64,000 nt of DNA from Setaria digitata. Lineage: Eukaryota; Nematoda; Chromadorea; Rhabditida; Setariidae. Under the pieces are notes generated by a model, which saw only the letters and a program-made list of their open reading frames with translations, did not search any database and had not been told where the DNA came from. Position 1 is the stretch's first letter, and every line of letters begins with the position of its first letter. Positions 51,821 through 63,812 of the stretch are shown here, piece by piece. The translations under genes were made by a program, and so were the position numbers. The DNA lies in contig RCAB01000253.1 of NCBI GenBank assembly GCA_003640385.1, positions 1 to 64,000 on the forward strand, read 5' to 3'.

Positions 51821-54800
51821 TCCAACATTTTCAAACGCTCGAATCTTAATTAAAAGTTCCAGACAAATTTTCAAGATTTACGACTTCGATAGAGGGAGGG
51901 TTTTTGTTTCTATTATATTCTCCTACTTATATTGTGAATTTTCTGACTGTATGTTGTTACTCTCTGAATATCTTTTAACAGTACTTATATGCAGTATTGT
52001 GTTTCGCCTTTTCATAGAGATCCTTGTCTAATGTCGTTAGAATCGTAATATATTTCGCTCAACACTCTACTTAAATTGGATTTATTCGAACAAATACCAA
52101 GAATATTTAAGTAAGCGGAATTATGTAGTCAGTTAACCCACTTACGCTAAAAAAATTATTTAGGTAATGTATAGTTTTTCCTCAAAAACTTTCGAGCGAA
52201 GTGGTCGGTGCAATAGGTCCCAATATTTTTCATTTCTGGATTTGTCATTGATCTTTTTGTCCTTTATTCAGGATAAAAAAAAAATATATATATATGCATT
52301 TCTGGATACATTTGTGAAATATTTTTTCCTCTCAGAGCTTCAATTTCAGTGAAATAAATGTATCTTACAGAAATTTGAAAAACATCCAACTGTGCGTGAG
52401 ACATAGATTGATGACTTTTTTTCTTGTACTTCTTTCGTACTGGCAGAGGATGCGTTACACGAAATGATTCGTTCTAGTGATTTATGGAAAGATTTGGGAG
52501 CGAGAGAGAAGGTGAATTGTATCGCAGAGCTGCTTTGTCGATTGATTTTATTAGGCAAATAACTCCATTTTCATCCTTTTCTAAACTTTTTTTTTCTCTT
52601 TATATCTTGTAATTATTTGTAAACTAGCACATTTCCAGAATCATGTTTGCCTGTAGAGTATGTTTGCCGTCTACATTTGTTCTTCATCCAATTCACTAAA
52701 CTTTGTTATCTCCGTCCGACCTACTGAAATTGCGAAGAAAGTAATCTTGATTTCAGTTACATCCTTTTCTGTTTTCTCCACTTTTAACAGCTTAAGGCAG
52801 CAATGGAGATTTTCGGTTGCTGCACTTTTCATAGCTTCATTGGTTTACACTTTGGCCTTTTAGTTACTGGGAAAACTATAGATTTCTTTTTTATCTCAAA
52901 CTCTTCTGTCTCACTTTTTTTTTTTTTTTTCATTCCAAAAAGGAATTTTTCTATTTCAACAATTTCAGGTACCAATACACTAATATGTATGGTGAAATAA
53001 TAATATTTATATCCTGAATTAAAATAGGCCCTCAAATAATTACCTAAACACATGTCCTTTGTACCCAAGGAATTTCATTGAAATCTTAATATTTAAAGGA
53101 GATGCACGTTCGTTCGTTATTTGTATTCCTCTTTTTAATGGTAAAAATGAGAATTAATTGTTCTGCTAATTATAATTGTAACACTGATGCTACTACTGTT
53201 ACAGTTGGAAGTCTGACATCAAAATATATTCATGATATAACAACTACCATTTCTTATACTCTTTTAGGTGCCACTCTGTGCTGTCACTAATTTCTTTTTT
53301 CTGAGAAAAGGTCTGTTATTTCAGTCATTGAAAGTCCCAATCTTTCAATGTCATTTGACCCATTTATTTTGTGGGAGTTTCAGAATTTTTTGAAGTACAC
53401 TCCTCAGCATGTGATCCTTTCGTCATTATTACCTGCCGAGGCCGATCTATTAAACGGCTTCTACTTTTTAAGCTTGTTCTTGAACTTATTATACCTTTTA
53501 AAAAAATTACCACTTTATGAATTTTTAGCTTTCGACTTAATGTGTTACCCACAGTTTTAAACTAATCTTTTTTCTCATGCTTATTAAAACGTTCTTTCAT
53601 ACTCATCTAGCACGTAGCATAGTACTGGAGTATTTGGTAGCTTTTATCCATCCTGTTAATGTGGATGGGTTTTGCTGGTCAGCTTTCAATCCCATGGGAA
53701 TGATAAGTAAATTGTCAAGTTTTCTGATAGTTTGCAAAAGAACCAATGGATTTGTTTTATATCAAGGGATACAAGCAGCGGCAGCAGCAGCACCCTAGTA
53801 ACCCATTCCAGAAATACATTTTTACTCTTCCATCTTATTTATCAATTTTGATCGGGACAAATCGCTTAAGCTTTGAAAACTCAAAGTGTCAGTTATGTCT
53901 ACAAGTGAGGAAAGTTTTCTTTATTATTCAGGTAACATAAGGGAATGCTTGTTCTTCGTTCACAGTATATTTCCCATTTCACATGTTATTTGGAGTACTC
54001 CGTATGACGAGCCTTGTTTCGTCAACGCTAAATGTTGGCACTATGCTTCTTATTTTAATTCTAGCTAATTAATTTATAAGCAACTTTTTGAATATTTCAT
54101 AGTAACGATGCTTTCAAGATGAAAAATGATTAGAAGTAATACTAGGCACCAAGATGTTGTCAGAATATGTCTTGCTAACTTACTGCGGCTAAATAAAGTA
54201 GTAGTTCATCTTATATAGAATGAGCTAGGACAGACTGATTATTATTAGGGGAGAAAAGCAAAGCATCTGTGGTCCGAATTGCAATTCTCGAAGCACCTCA
54301 AGAGCAAGGATGTCACTTGAGACGTATGAAGTTTCAGAGTGCGTCCTCGTGAAGGAACGATATTCGCAATTAGAGTATTTCTACACTTCCGAAGAGTTGT
54401 CTCGAGGAATAAGGTGAAGTTTTGATTTTGGCCATTTCTGCGAAAGATGATTGGTTGGGCTTAGATGCTTTCTGGAGGTGCATTTACTATCAAGTAACTT
54501 CAGTTCGTTCATCTTTCAGTGTTTCATTAAGTCTACTTAATTTACTAATAAGAGCTACAAGAAATTAAGGGAGCATTGCTGACGAGCTCACAGTGTGACC
54601 ATGACTGAGTAACGGGTCCGATTTGACCGTTTTACTGAGTTTGCAAATTCGGAGAAGATATATAAGGTTTAGATTTTGTTTTAATTCGTATGACGAGTGA
54701 GTGGTTTGTAGCATTTTTGTCACCTATTTTCTGCATACAGAGCAGCGAATAGTCTTTACTTTTATCCTTGCATAGTTTCATTTGTCATTCGCTTTTAATC

Positions 54801-55306
54801 TGGAACATATTATCGCTTACGGTAATGTATAAAATCCGTTCATAAGAAATGGTTCTCTCTTTTCGATCTTATATATGCTTATTAACAATAAACTAAAATG
54901 GAAGGAATTTTGTAATGTGCTGAATCTTCACCACAGTCGTCCTACGGATTGGAAATCTTTCTGTTATGAAAATCTTCCAACAACATTCGCATTCACGTTC
55001 CTTTCAACAGTTAGTTGATAAACATTCAGTGATTTAATTTTCGTACAGTAGCCTGGACAAGTATTTATTGAACTAAAATACTTATAACTCGTGTGGTTCT
55101 CTGATTTTGCTTTTAGTGATATCCAGGATTGTAGAAATGAAGATGGCTGAAAAAGCAGATAGTTTTTTTTTCTTCCTATGAAATAAAGTGATACAGTTGA
55201 ATGTATTGCTATAGTATGGTCACATTTGCATTATTTTGTAATATATATTTGACTCTGTCGAAGATAAAGCGCGATAAGTTCTGTTTTTATTCTGCTTATA
55301 TTAGGA
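51821..55306. other. Intergenic region
   Basis: About 3.5 kb with only the orphan exon pair at 52371-52562. A short GCAGCAGCA run lies near 53770. The forward frames near 53100-54070 are hydrophobic, T-rich translations without splice or start context and look like chance. Confidence 0.45.
52371..52562 (+). CDS. Orphan terminal exon pair
   Basis: A mini-exon (52371-52395, KFEKHPTV) with good splice sites joins in phase to exon 52447-52562. The second reads DALHEMIRSSDLWKDLGARE, then KVNCIAELLCRLILLGK, and ends at TAA. The second part is clearly protein-like, helical and acidic/basic balanced. I do not recognise it. It may be an alternative 3' end of cdt-1 (a phase-0 GT at the GCT GTA codons of exon 12 would fit) or the end of a gene whose start was not found. 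Confidence 0.4.
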
Positions 55307-55441
55307 ATGCGTTACGTCTTTGAAGCTGATGTCATGTTAAGAAAATTTTGCGCCAGTTTGAATCTAGAGCAACTTAAAAGATTCATTTCCAGCTTGAGAA
55401 ATGAAATTATAAGCTTAGAAGTGAAAATATTGAAAAGATGA
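55307..55441 (+). CDS. Short upstream open reading frame overlapping the next start
   Basis: A 44-codon frame starts MRYVFEADVMLRKFC, shortly after an acceptor-like TATTAG, and ends TGA at 55439-55441. Its stop overlaps the ATG of the zinc-finger exon as ATGA. The second half (LKRFISSLRNEIISLEVKIL) is amphipathic. It could be a regulatory uORF, or the true N-terminus if one base is missing in the assembly. Confidence 0.4.
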   Translation: MRYVFEADVMLRKFCASLNLEQLKRFISSLRNEIISLEVKILKR

Positions 55442-55664
55442 CATCAGTAACAGTAGCAGCGTCAACAACAACAACAACAACAACGAATTCGTCGGTAATG
55501 AAGTGCCAGGATTGTAATGCACCATTTACAAGGTGTGATGAATTTGAAAGCTATGCGGGTGGCGATAGAAGTGTAACACAAGGTGTTAGCAGTGAAAACA
55601 ATGGAGATGTGAAGAGGAAAAATTGTTGGTGGTGGTGTCGCGATTGTATGGCAACTCTCTGCAG
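55438..55664 (+). CDS. First exon of a zinc-binding (B-box-like) protein, partial
   Basis: The frame starts MTSVTVAAS, followed by a Thr run from ACA repeats. It then reads CQDCNAPFTRC and NCWWWCRDCMATLCR, and ends at a good donor in phase 2. The spacing of Cys pairs (C-x2-C ... C-x2-C-x4-C) resembles the start of a B-box or related zinc finger, as in TRIM/NHL proteins. The rest is missing nearby. Candidate continuations in phase are 62846-62900 and 63782-63812. If these are right, the chloride-channel gene lies in the intron on the opposite strand. Function is not assigned beyond probable zinc binding. Confidence 0.6.
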
Positions 55665-56377
55665 GTAATTCTTGTTTCATTCATAGTAGGAATATATTTC
55701 TTAAGGAGTATAAAATCGGATGGGTGTGTAAATATAAATGGTAGCTTTTTCTTATAAGAAGAAGTAAGAGTGAAGCTCGTAGATTAGGAAAATTTGCCAG
55801 GTCAAAAATTGACCACAAAAGATAGAGTAAGAACTATTCTAATGTTGAATTGGCAATATTTTTTTTATAATTATGCTTAATTTTTTTCTCTTCCCTAAAT
55901 TTTTCTCCTTTTTGTAACATACGACCCATTCTTGTCAGAAACGCAAATGTCAAAATTGAAACTCCTAGTTACCAATATTTATTAAGTCATCCAGTTACAT
56001 ATAAAAAGCAGAAATTTATGAAGTCCTCTGTGTTTTCACGTTACGGTGCGTCCTCTGTTTACTGTATAATTGATTGCTAATTTTCTTTTACATTTTCTTT
56101 AGAAATAGGAGGAATTAATTTCCACTATCTCAATATACAATTCTCTTTAGTAATTAGTGGGTGAAACAATGTTAAAAATCACATTCATGTTACAGTTTGC
56201 TTATGTAACTGTTAAATATGATTCAGAAATGCTTCAGCTTACACTCGAAAAACATTTATCAAGATATGGTTGACATTAATGTTGCAGAGATCCATCGATT
56301 TTATCTTGAGTTTCTATTTTTTCCATTTTTTGACTCTATAGTATTTTTTAAAAAAGAAAAAAAAGTTTGGTTATAAG

Positions 56378-59300
56378 TCAGTTTCTGGGACCATATTCGG
56401 AGGTCATCACAAAGCACGCCGTCCAATAGATGACGTTAAATACAGTAAATGCTATCGGCACACAAAATCGGGCGTAGAAATCAATTTTAGCCGGAAAATA
56501 AGTAGGCCTCATGAAAAGTTGCTTCATACGATCCACGGCTCTTTCACGTGGATGCATTGACAACTGCAAGAAATTATATTTTAAATATTTCTGAACCAGC
56601 TCATTCTTTGCAATAAAATTTTTGGTGATAGTTCGAGTTTTTTGTTTTGCAGGCTTTTGGAAGCTTAAGCTTTTCTCTCTTTTCCAGCTCTTGCCATCTA
56701 CGCTTTGTAGCTATAATCATTCACCAAATTTTGAGTTTGAACAAAGGATTCTTACTGCAAACTCTGTTTTAGATTAAAGTTGGTCTTTCTGACCTGCAGT
56801 TCTTAATTTTTATTTTTGATTCACAGTATTTCCTCACCAAATAGCAGGTACACTGCGGCTGGTAGATTTGTTGATTTTCAATGCTTCTTTTGTCAATTCG
56901 TCGACGTACTTTTTTTGACATATTAATTTTCTTTTCTTGGAGACAGTTATCTTGATAAGAGACGAAGGCATATTCCAGAAGTGCTCCAAATACAAATGCT
57001 TGACAAGCTGAAAACTCTGGAGGGTATTCTTTCTATAAATCTAGTGAAATTTTTCATCCATATGCAACGTTATCAATAGCTGTTTCCTTGAAATTCAAGA
57101 GTAAATGACAGCTTACCTCCTAACCATACGTCTACCACTTTGACATAGCTTACTGGAGGCAACTTTGCATTTATGGATGACGTCTGAAATGCTTTTTTTT
57201 TTTTTAAGCTGAGAGGAAAAAAGATCGTAGCTGAAATGAAAAAGGGTGATAGTTGAAAACTCATAGAGATGAAGAGAGAGAGGAAAAAGATTGTTGCTTT
57301 CTGCTTTTCAGTGTTATCCGAAATTTAACTGCAGAATAATTTTATTCAAAAGGTTTGTGGAGCGAGTTCAAAAAGAAGCTCTAGAAAGTTCCTCGCCATC
57401 AATTTTTTGAACTTCTGTCTTATCTGTTAAAATTTTAATTCGTTGTGGATATAAAATGGATAACTTACTAGCGTAGTCATAGTGAGCAACGTAGTGACGC
57501 CAAGGGCAATGCGGCCAGCGGTGGAATGTATGTCAATCCAGAAACTGACCCAACTTACAATTACAATCATTGTTGTTGGGCCATAAAGTTGGATTAAATA
57601 GTAACTGCAACAGTTTGTTCCCCCTACAGCTTATGAAATGGAATTTTTGAAAAGATTAGCTAATTACTAGTATTTAAGCTTATCAAATTTTCTTGATTTT
57701 GGTGTGCAAATGCAGAATAAAAGAGTTAACTCTTGCGTCGTTTACCCACGACTATCAGTATAGTGATTTCTAGTGGGATTTGTTATCTGAAATTTGAATG
57801 AATAAAAAGCTAACCTGAACTGACGCGAAAGTTCTAGACGCATCCTTAAGCAAGCATAAGTTCCTGAAGTTTTGGAGATAATCATATTCTTTTCAGAAAT
57901 GCAGAGTGGAAGGAATTATTCCACAACTAGACTTCAGAGGCACTGACTTTTCTGAGAGATAGTAATGAATTTCCGTAGATCCCTCCTGGGCACTTGATCA
58001 TTCTGCGAGAAAAGCAGTAATAAATAGACAGTGTGAAAGAGCAGCTAGAAGACATTATGTTTTGGAATTATTAACAGCAAAGGAGACATCGTTATTAGTT
58101 TACTATTGGACTGCCTAATGCTAATGAAAAGAGTGATTTAATGATGATTTTGCGAATCTCACAAACTACAATTCATGGTAACGAATTGTGTAGATACCTG
58201 TATTGGTGTGACTGGTGCATTCATGATTAGTTTCTATGTCTGTAAGCAAAAAATTAGGCAGGTCACTGCCCACACCGGGTTTCCTCTGTACCGGTGGTCC
58301 ACTCTCTTTTTCCCATTCATATACGATATCCTGAGCAAATTAATAATTTTATGAGCAGTTCACTGCTTTTTTTACTTTTAGATTTGTATCTAGAGTTTTT
58401 TTTTTATAGTAATTTAGAGCTTTTGGTTGGACTTATTAATAAATTTAAATTTAAGGAAAATAAAGATTACATTCTTGGCATAAATAGATCCATCAATTAC
58501 CCATCTCTAATTTAACTTGGCAGATATGTCTCATTCCACTTATTTAGAAATTTGTTCTTCAAGTGAGAGAAATCGAGAATCAAGTTGATTGACGACTGTG
58601 CAATTCATTTTGATTCAAGATTTTTAACTGACAAAAAAATTTCCATTCCTCACCAAATACATGGTAACATTTGAATGGAATGTATGTAAAGCATGAAAAG
58701 AAGGATACGGTAATAGTGTGAGCATAGCTGATCAAATCAAAATCGCAGTATTGCACATCGAGGGGATACAGTTGCAGGTGCATTGGACAGGATAACGTGA
58801 GTGATAGCCTCACACTGTACAATATCTGTCCATCCGGATAGATCCTCAGGAACATGTTTTCCGTATCAATATGATGTCTGTGTGCGGATTTTTCAGTCTA
58901 AAATAAGTTACCTGACATTTGAACTAGCTGGTGTTACTGTATGTAGCTATTTACTCATTACATTATACCAATATCTCACTTTCTTCTTTCATTGGAATGA
59001 ATTTAATATGCATGTTGCGATAATATCTTCATTACCGTGTTATATTTTTGAAAATACTAATATTATTTTGAGGAGCTTTTCATTGTAGCATCATTAACAT
59101 ACCGGAAAGAATGAATCAGGTATCCAAATATTGTTTTTGACATGGGGGACAGTAAGGAAACTTGGCATATTGCTGATATGCATATTTTCATAAGCTAACC
59201 TACGATCAAGCCATCTTTCCCTGAACGTTATCTGCATGCTGTATTCCTGGAATAGTGTACAAAAATTTTAGTTCTGATTGAAACCAAGAAATTTGGAAAA

Positions 59301-60811
59301 TTCGCAACAGTGATAAGTTAAGCTAAAGTTAGGAAATGAAAGTGATTGATGAGGCTGTCAGGTTTACTAGACATTTTTTTCCTTAAATACTGGTCATCTT
59401 AGAAATTGCGAAAAATTTGTGCAACATGTTTGTAATAGTTTTTGAAGCTTCCATATATCTGAAATTATTGCGTATGTAAACACAGGTTCTAGTCATCATT
59501 CTAGTTTGTAGAATGCGAAATTTTGCTGCTACGTTATCCAACATTTCTTTTAGGTTCCAACTGAATGAGAGATTTTTACATAAAAACTTACCATATTTAC
59601 AACATCGATTTTGCTTAACATTCGTAGCATAATGTTTACTTTAACAATAACAGGACCAGTAGTTGCTGAAAAAAAGGGAAACAGCAGATGTTTAACAAGG
59701 AAATCATTTTCGGCTGCCTATTTCTCTACTCTGAATTTGGAATTGATCAATCTTTTCGAGTGCTCACTGCTGCTGCTTTTTTTTTTGCAAATTTCAGAAT
59801 ATAATACGATTCATAAAATTCGAAAGGTAAATTGAGGAGCTTAGTGGTACTAAAACCCTTTGGGATTTCGTGCATAATAAAATCCATTTTTGGTCATGTA
59901 ACGTCAAATATGAAGGTGGTCTTCAGCGGAAACTTACGGCGAGCAGATAGATTTATTGAGTAACGTGGGGTGATGATTCCTTCCTAGTCTTTTAATACAG
60001 CAGATCGTTTAACTAACAACGAAAGCCTATCAGTAGCCTGATGTTGCTACATTACTTACAAATAACACTCATATGAAATTCTTTTTTCAGCATGGAAACT
60101 TTGCTCCATGAGAAAGAAAAAGTTTCTTACAATCTTAGCTGAAATGATTTCTTGAATTGATGAGATTCTTAAAAGTTTTATACTTTCTACTTTTGTATTT
60201 CATCTTTTTCCTTGAATTTTATCTTTTGGCTTTGAAGTTATTTTCACTCGGAATTCTAACCAAGAAAAAATTTTGTTGCTAGAAAATTCTCCCCTACTGT
60301 TGCATTCGTATCTAATAAGCTTGGCTCAGATAAGAAGACTTGATAAATGGAAGTCTCTCCAAAAGTAAATAAATGTTCCAGGATAAGTCCTTATTGATCC
60401 TTATTTTAAGCAGGTTCTCATGATTTCAGAGCCTTATCTCTTGCTTTCTGATTTTATTGGAATTGATTCTAAAAAGTAGTGGAAAAAAATATACATGGTT
60501 CAAACAGTTGATGTTAATTTTTTTTTATACATGAATTTATTTTGCCAAACTGTTAGTGGATATTTAGCAATACCTGAGCTGTTAGTTGGTGGTGGACGAA
60601 CACGTTGGTCATAATTTGCAAGTAGCTTTTCAAGTATCAATTGTTCTTCAGAACTACCATGCGTCATTTTTCGAGGATCGCCGAAACTGAATGTTGTCGG
60701 TGTGCCGCGCTTCACTGTTTCCGTAATACAGAGAATAATGATAGTTAAAACTGACATTATGAAGGTAGCATATTTTAAGCTTAAAAAAAAAAAGCTGAAA
60801 TTCATATTCAT
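56378..60811 (-). CDS. Glutamate-gated chloride channel subunit
   Basis: Cys-loop inhibitory channel of nerve and muscle, the family targeted by ivermectin. Ten exons join in phase: 60811-60574, 59665-59592, 59246-59103, 58897-58709, 58330-58198, 57863-57815, 57604-57469, 57183-57117, 57007-56838 and 56563-56378, giving 461 residues. A hydrophobic signal region ([11 protein letters not shown]) is followed by [12 protein letters not shown], typical of the family. The Cys loop is [16 protein letters not shown] second disulfide loop, [12 protein letters not shown], marks glycine and glutamate chloride channels. M1 starts [13 protein letters not shown]2 is [18 protein letters not shown]3 is [19 protein letters not shown], with the Gly linked to ivermectin sensitivity. 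The M3-M4 loop is short and basic, and M4 is [16 protein letters not shown]. It resembles the AVR-15/GLC-2 group more than AVR-14, but I cannot assign the orthologue. An internal Met (60757) may be the real start. Confidence 0.95.
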
Positions 60812-62845
60812 TCATCTCTCTGTTAGTTCGCGAAAAGTGCAAAAAAATGACTAATTTTATTGTAAAAAAATGACTAATTTTATTGTAAAAAAAAAAAAAA
60901 AATGAAAAAAAAAATGTTGAATGAACAAGCAAACCTTTGATATAACAATAAAACATATATGTTTGTCATATAAATCACGACAATTTCCAGCAGTTGGATG
61001 TTATAGAAGTTCAAAATTATCTAAGATAAGAATTGAAAAAAATTTAAAGCAGCCAAGTAAGTAGAAAATTTGCAGAAACTTATAATCAGCGAATTGAAGG
61101 TAACGCGAAACTTTTAATTTTACATATTAGCGAAAAGGACTACTTCTCCATTTTTAAGGTTTGGAATTTTTTATTTCTTCTTTTTTCTTTTCTTTTTTTC
61201 CGAGGTTAATGAAATAAGATTACTAGCAAGATTAGAGAATTTGCTATCTTCCTTTCAGTCGTGCCAGAAACTAACGAGAGGAAGTTATGGACATTCCTTA
61301 TCTGTATTCATTGATAATTAAACTAATTTTCACAGACTCATTAGACTGCTTATCATCATTACATATTTAAAAGTGACACAGCTGTTGTGAAAAATCGATT
61401 ATCTTATGTGATACTACTATTTCAGGCTATTTATTTCACTTATGCATATAATAATGGATACCGTCAAAGCTTCATAGGCTTATCAAGTGTTATTTAGCAC
61501 AAATTAACAGAGATAGAAATAAGTTCTTTCTCACTTTCAAAAAGGGGTTAGGTTCAAGTATTTGCTATAAAGTAACTAGAAGTGCAAGACTGGAATGCGG
61601 TGAGTGGAATACATTCAGTCAGCGCCGTTAATTTGGAAATTGAACTTATGAGGAAAGTCGCCGTTGCAGTAGCAAAATAGTGAATTTATCTTCAGAAAAG
61701 TTACTAGAATGAGCAAGGATGGTGCCGTGCTATATATGACTGTTAGTACCTTCATCTTACTTCTCTTTCTTGAGATAGAAGGATTTCGATACGCATCATT
61801 AAATTGTGGAAGCCGATTATAGTTCTCTCATTTTCATTGCTTTATTAATGGGAGTTTATTCTTTCTCACTAGAGATTGCTCCTCGCATGATTTCGCAAAA
61901 GTTTGTGCATATTAGGCGAAGGAATAATCATACTTCTCCTTAATTCTTTTAATGCAAACTTCTTACCACATAAAGAGTAAATAAATGAATAAGAAAATAA
62001 TAGATAAAATGCTTGTCTGTTTTTCAAGCTTTCAACAGTGTCACATAACTTTTGTTAGAGTTTAGCTTTAAGTGTACGTGTACGTACACTTAGTATGCAA
62101 ATGCAATTGTCAGCTGTTTGAATGGTTTAAAGGGAGAAATAGTCAGATGAATTAACAATAAATATTGCAGTATCTGAAAGTCCGCTGAGTTTTAAATCTG
62201 GCTTAGATGGGAAAGAAAGTTCGAGACGGGACATCTAGTTGAGCTTTGAAAAATATTGCCAGTTTACGCAACTTAATGCTGTAACGTATCGAGAGGAATT
62301 CTGAGTTAAAACATTCCGTGCGTGGTTCCACTTTACCAATCATTTTTAAATAGCTAAACAAACAGCAAGTGGAAGTTAAATAATGAAACCACTTCAAACA
62401 AATAATTATGAGTTCCATGGATTAGTACTCAACAGTTTTACCCTTCTGAAGATGCATTTTTTGTTTCTCCAGTTCCTTTTTAACAAACAGAATTTTTGAA
62501 AAAAAAAAAATGCTCTCTTATTTCGGATTTCATTTTCTTTTTTCATAAAGCTCTGAAGGTAATCAAGGACTTATGCTTTTTGTAAAATATTTTTTTCATT
62601 ACGAAAAAGTAAAGATTTCTAGTTTCATTTATATCATAGGTACAAGGAAATTGATCTATAATATTTGTCGAATATGCCTTGTCATATCTACTCCTACTTC
62701 TCTTAGAAATAAGTCGGGTTGTGATGCGTTGTTTAATAAAAGAATATATTCATTTTAAAGCTTGAGTAATTTCAGGTTGAATGACCTAATTAATTTTAAG
62801 TGAACTTTGCAGTTTAGCTTGCTACCTTACACTACATTATTTCAG
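60812..62845. other. Upstream region of the chloride-channel gene
   Basis: About 2 kb of AT-rich sequence with poly-A tracts near 60845-60915 and no supported exon. It probably holds the channel promoter. Confidence 0.45.
62069..62092. repeat. Perfect 10-bp inverted repeat
   Basis: The arms TAAGTGTACG and CGTACACTTA pair perfectly around TGTA. It lies upstream of the chloride-channel gene. It may be a chance hairpin or a protein-binding site. Confidence 0.6.
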
Positions 62846-63812
62846 AGAAGATGCACCACCAAATAATTTACGCTGTAGCTCAAGTTATTTAATGATTGGC
62901 GTGAGATCTAACTTCTTTATACACATTAAGACAGTTTATTTAAAGAAATAAAACTGTAAGTAAATTTAATTTGTTAAAAGATTAGGTCTTCAAAGGAATA
63001 AGCTATCCTCCTGTCGAGCAATGATTTGAGCAAATGCTTTTCTGAAAACCTAATATCATCAATAGCTATAAACACTTCGTCTTCAAGACATCAGGTATAA
63101 CACAGACTTAATTTAGAATTACTCTCTTACTTTCATTATTCATCGTCACATCAGATTAAAAACTGCAATTGTTTTTTTTTTTTTTTCTTTACAATTTGGA
63201 GCAAATTTCCATTATTCTTAACCTTCTCAATAATTTCCATACGTTGACCGACGAATTTTCTTAAAAAAACAAGAAGGGCAGAAGATATATCCTTTTGTAA
63301 AACTTTTGAAAACTTTTAAAAGTTTTTAAAATTCGTAATTGAGAAATATCCACAAGATATACCTTACACCTTTTATTTTTGAATGAATCACTGCACTTTG
63401 TAATTCGTGAGTGCTTCACAGTCGTAGAATTAGTTATTCCTGATTTCAGTTATAAGAGGACGAGAATTCAGAGAGGCACTGAAGTGTTCAAGGGGTCGAT
63501 TTCGGGAAAAGAGGCTTGAGCATTTTCCTGAAGCCTTTAAATTTTTAATTGCAGTCCTTGAGTGTGGATAAAGATTGTTGGAGGCATAATATTTAGAAAG
63601 CCTTTAATAACAGTTTCTTCCTTATCAAGGATTACCCTATCCCCATCGTCAGAATTTTCGAAGTGACAATTTTCTGATTCTTTAGCTCGGTTAGGTTAAT
63701 TTATTATCCTCTAACTTATTGCCGGTTTTTGAGAAGCTGGAGTTTCATAAAAAGAAAATCCTTATAACTTTTATTTTCCAGTGTGAAAAATGTGATATAA
63801 TTGTATGTTGTG
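62846..63812 (+). CDS. Two candidate exons continuing the zinc-finger gene
   Basis: Exon 62846-62900 follows TTATTTCAG and accepts a phase-2 donor. It reads EDAPPNNLRCSSSYLMIG and ends at GTGAGA in phase 0. Exon 63782-63812 follows TTATTTTCCAG, accepts phase 0, reads CEKCDIIVCC and ends at a possible GTATTA donor. The second looks like the core of a zinc-binding loop, as in B-box2. Phases fit the exon at 55438-55664. The exons are very short, so chance is a real possibility. Confidence 0.3.

Noticed and set aside
53746..53800. GCAGCAGCA run as a possible polyglutamine or polyalanine coding repeat
   Set aside because: Only a few units, in a stretch without splice or start support.
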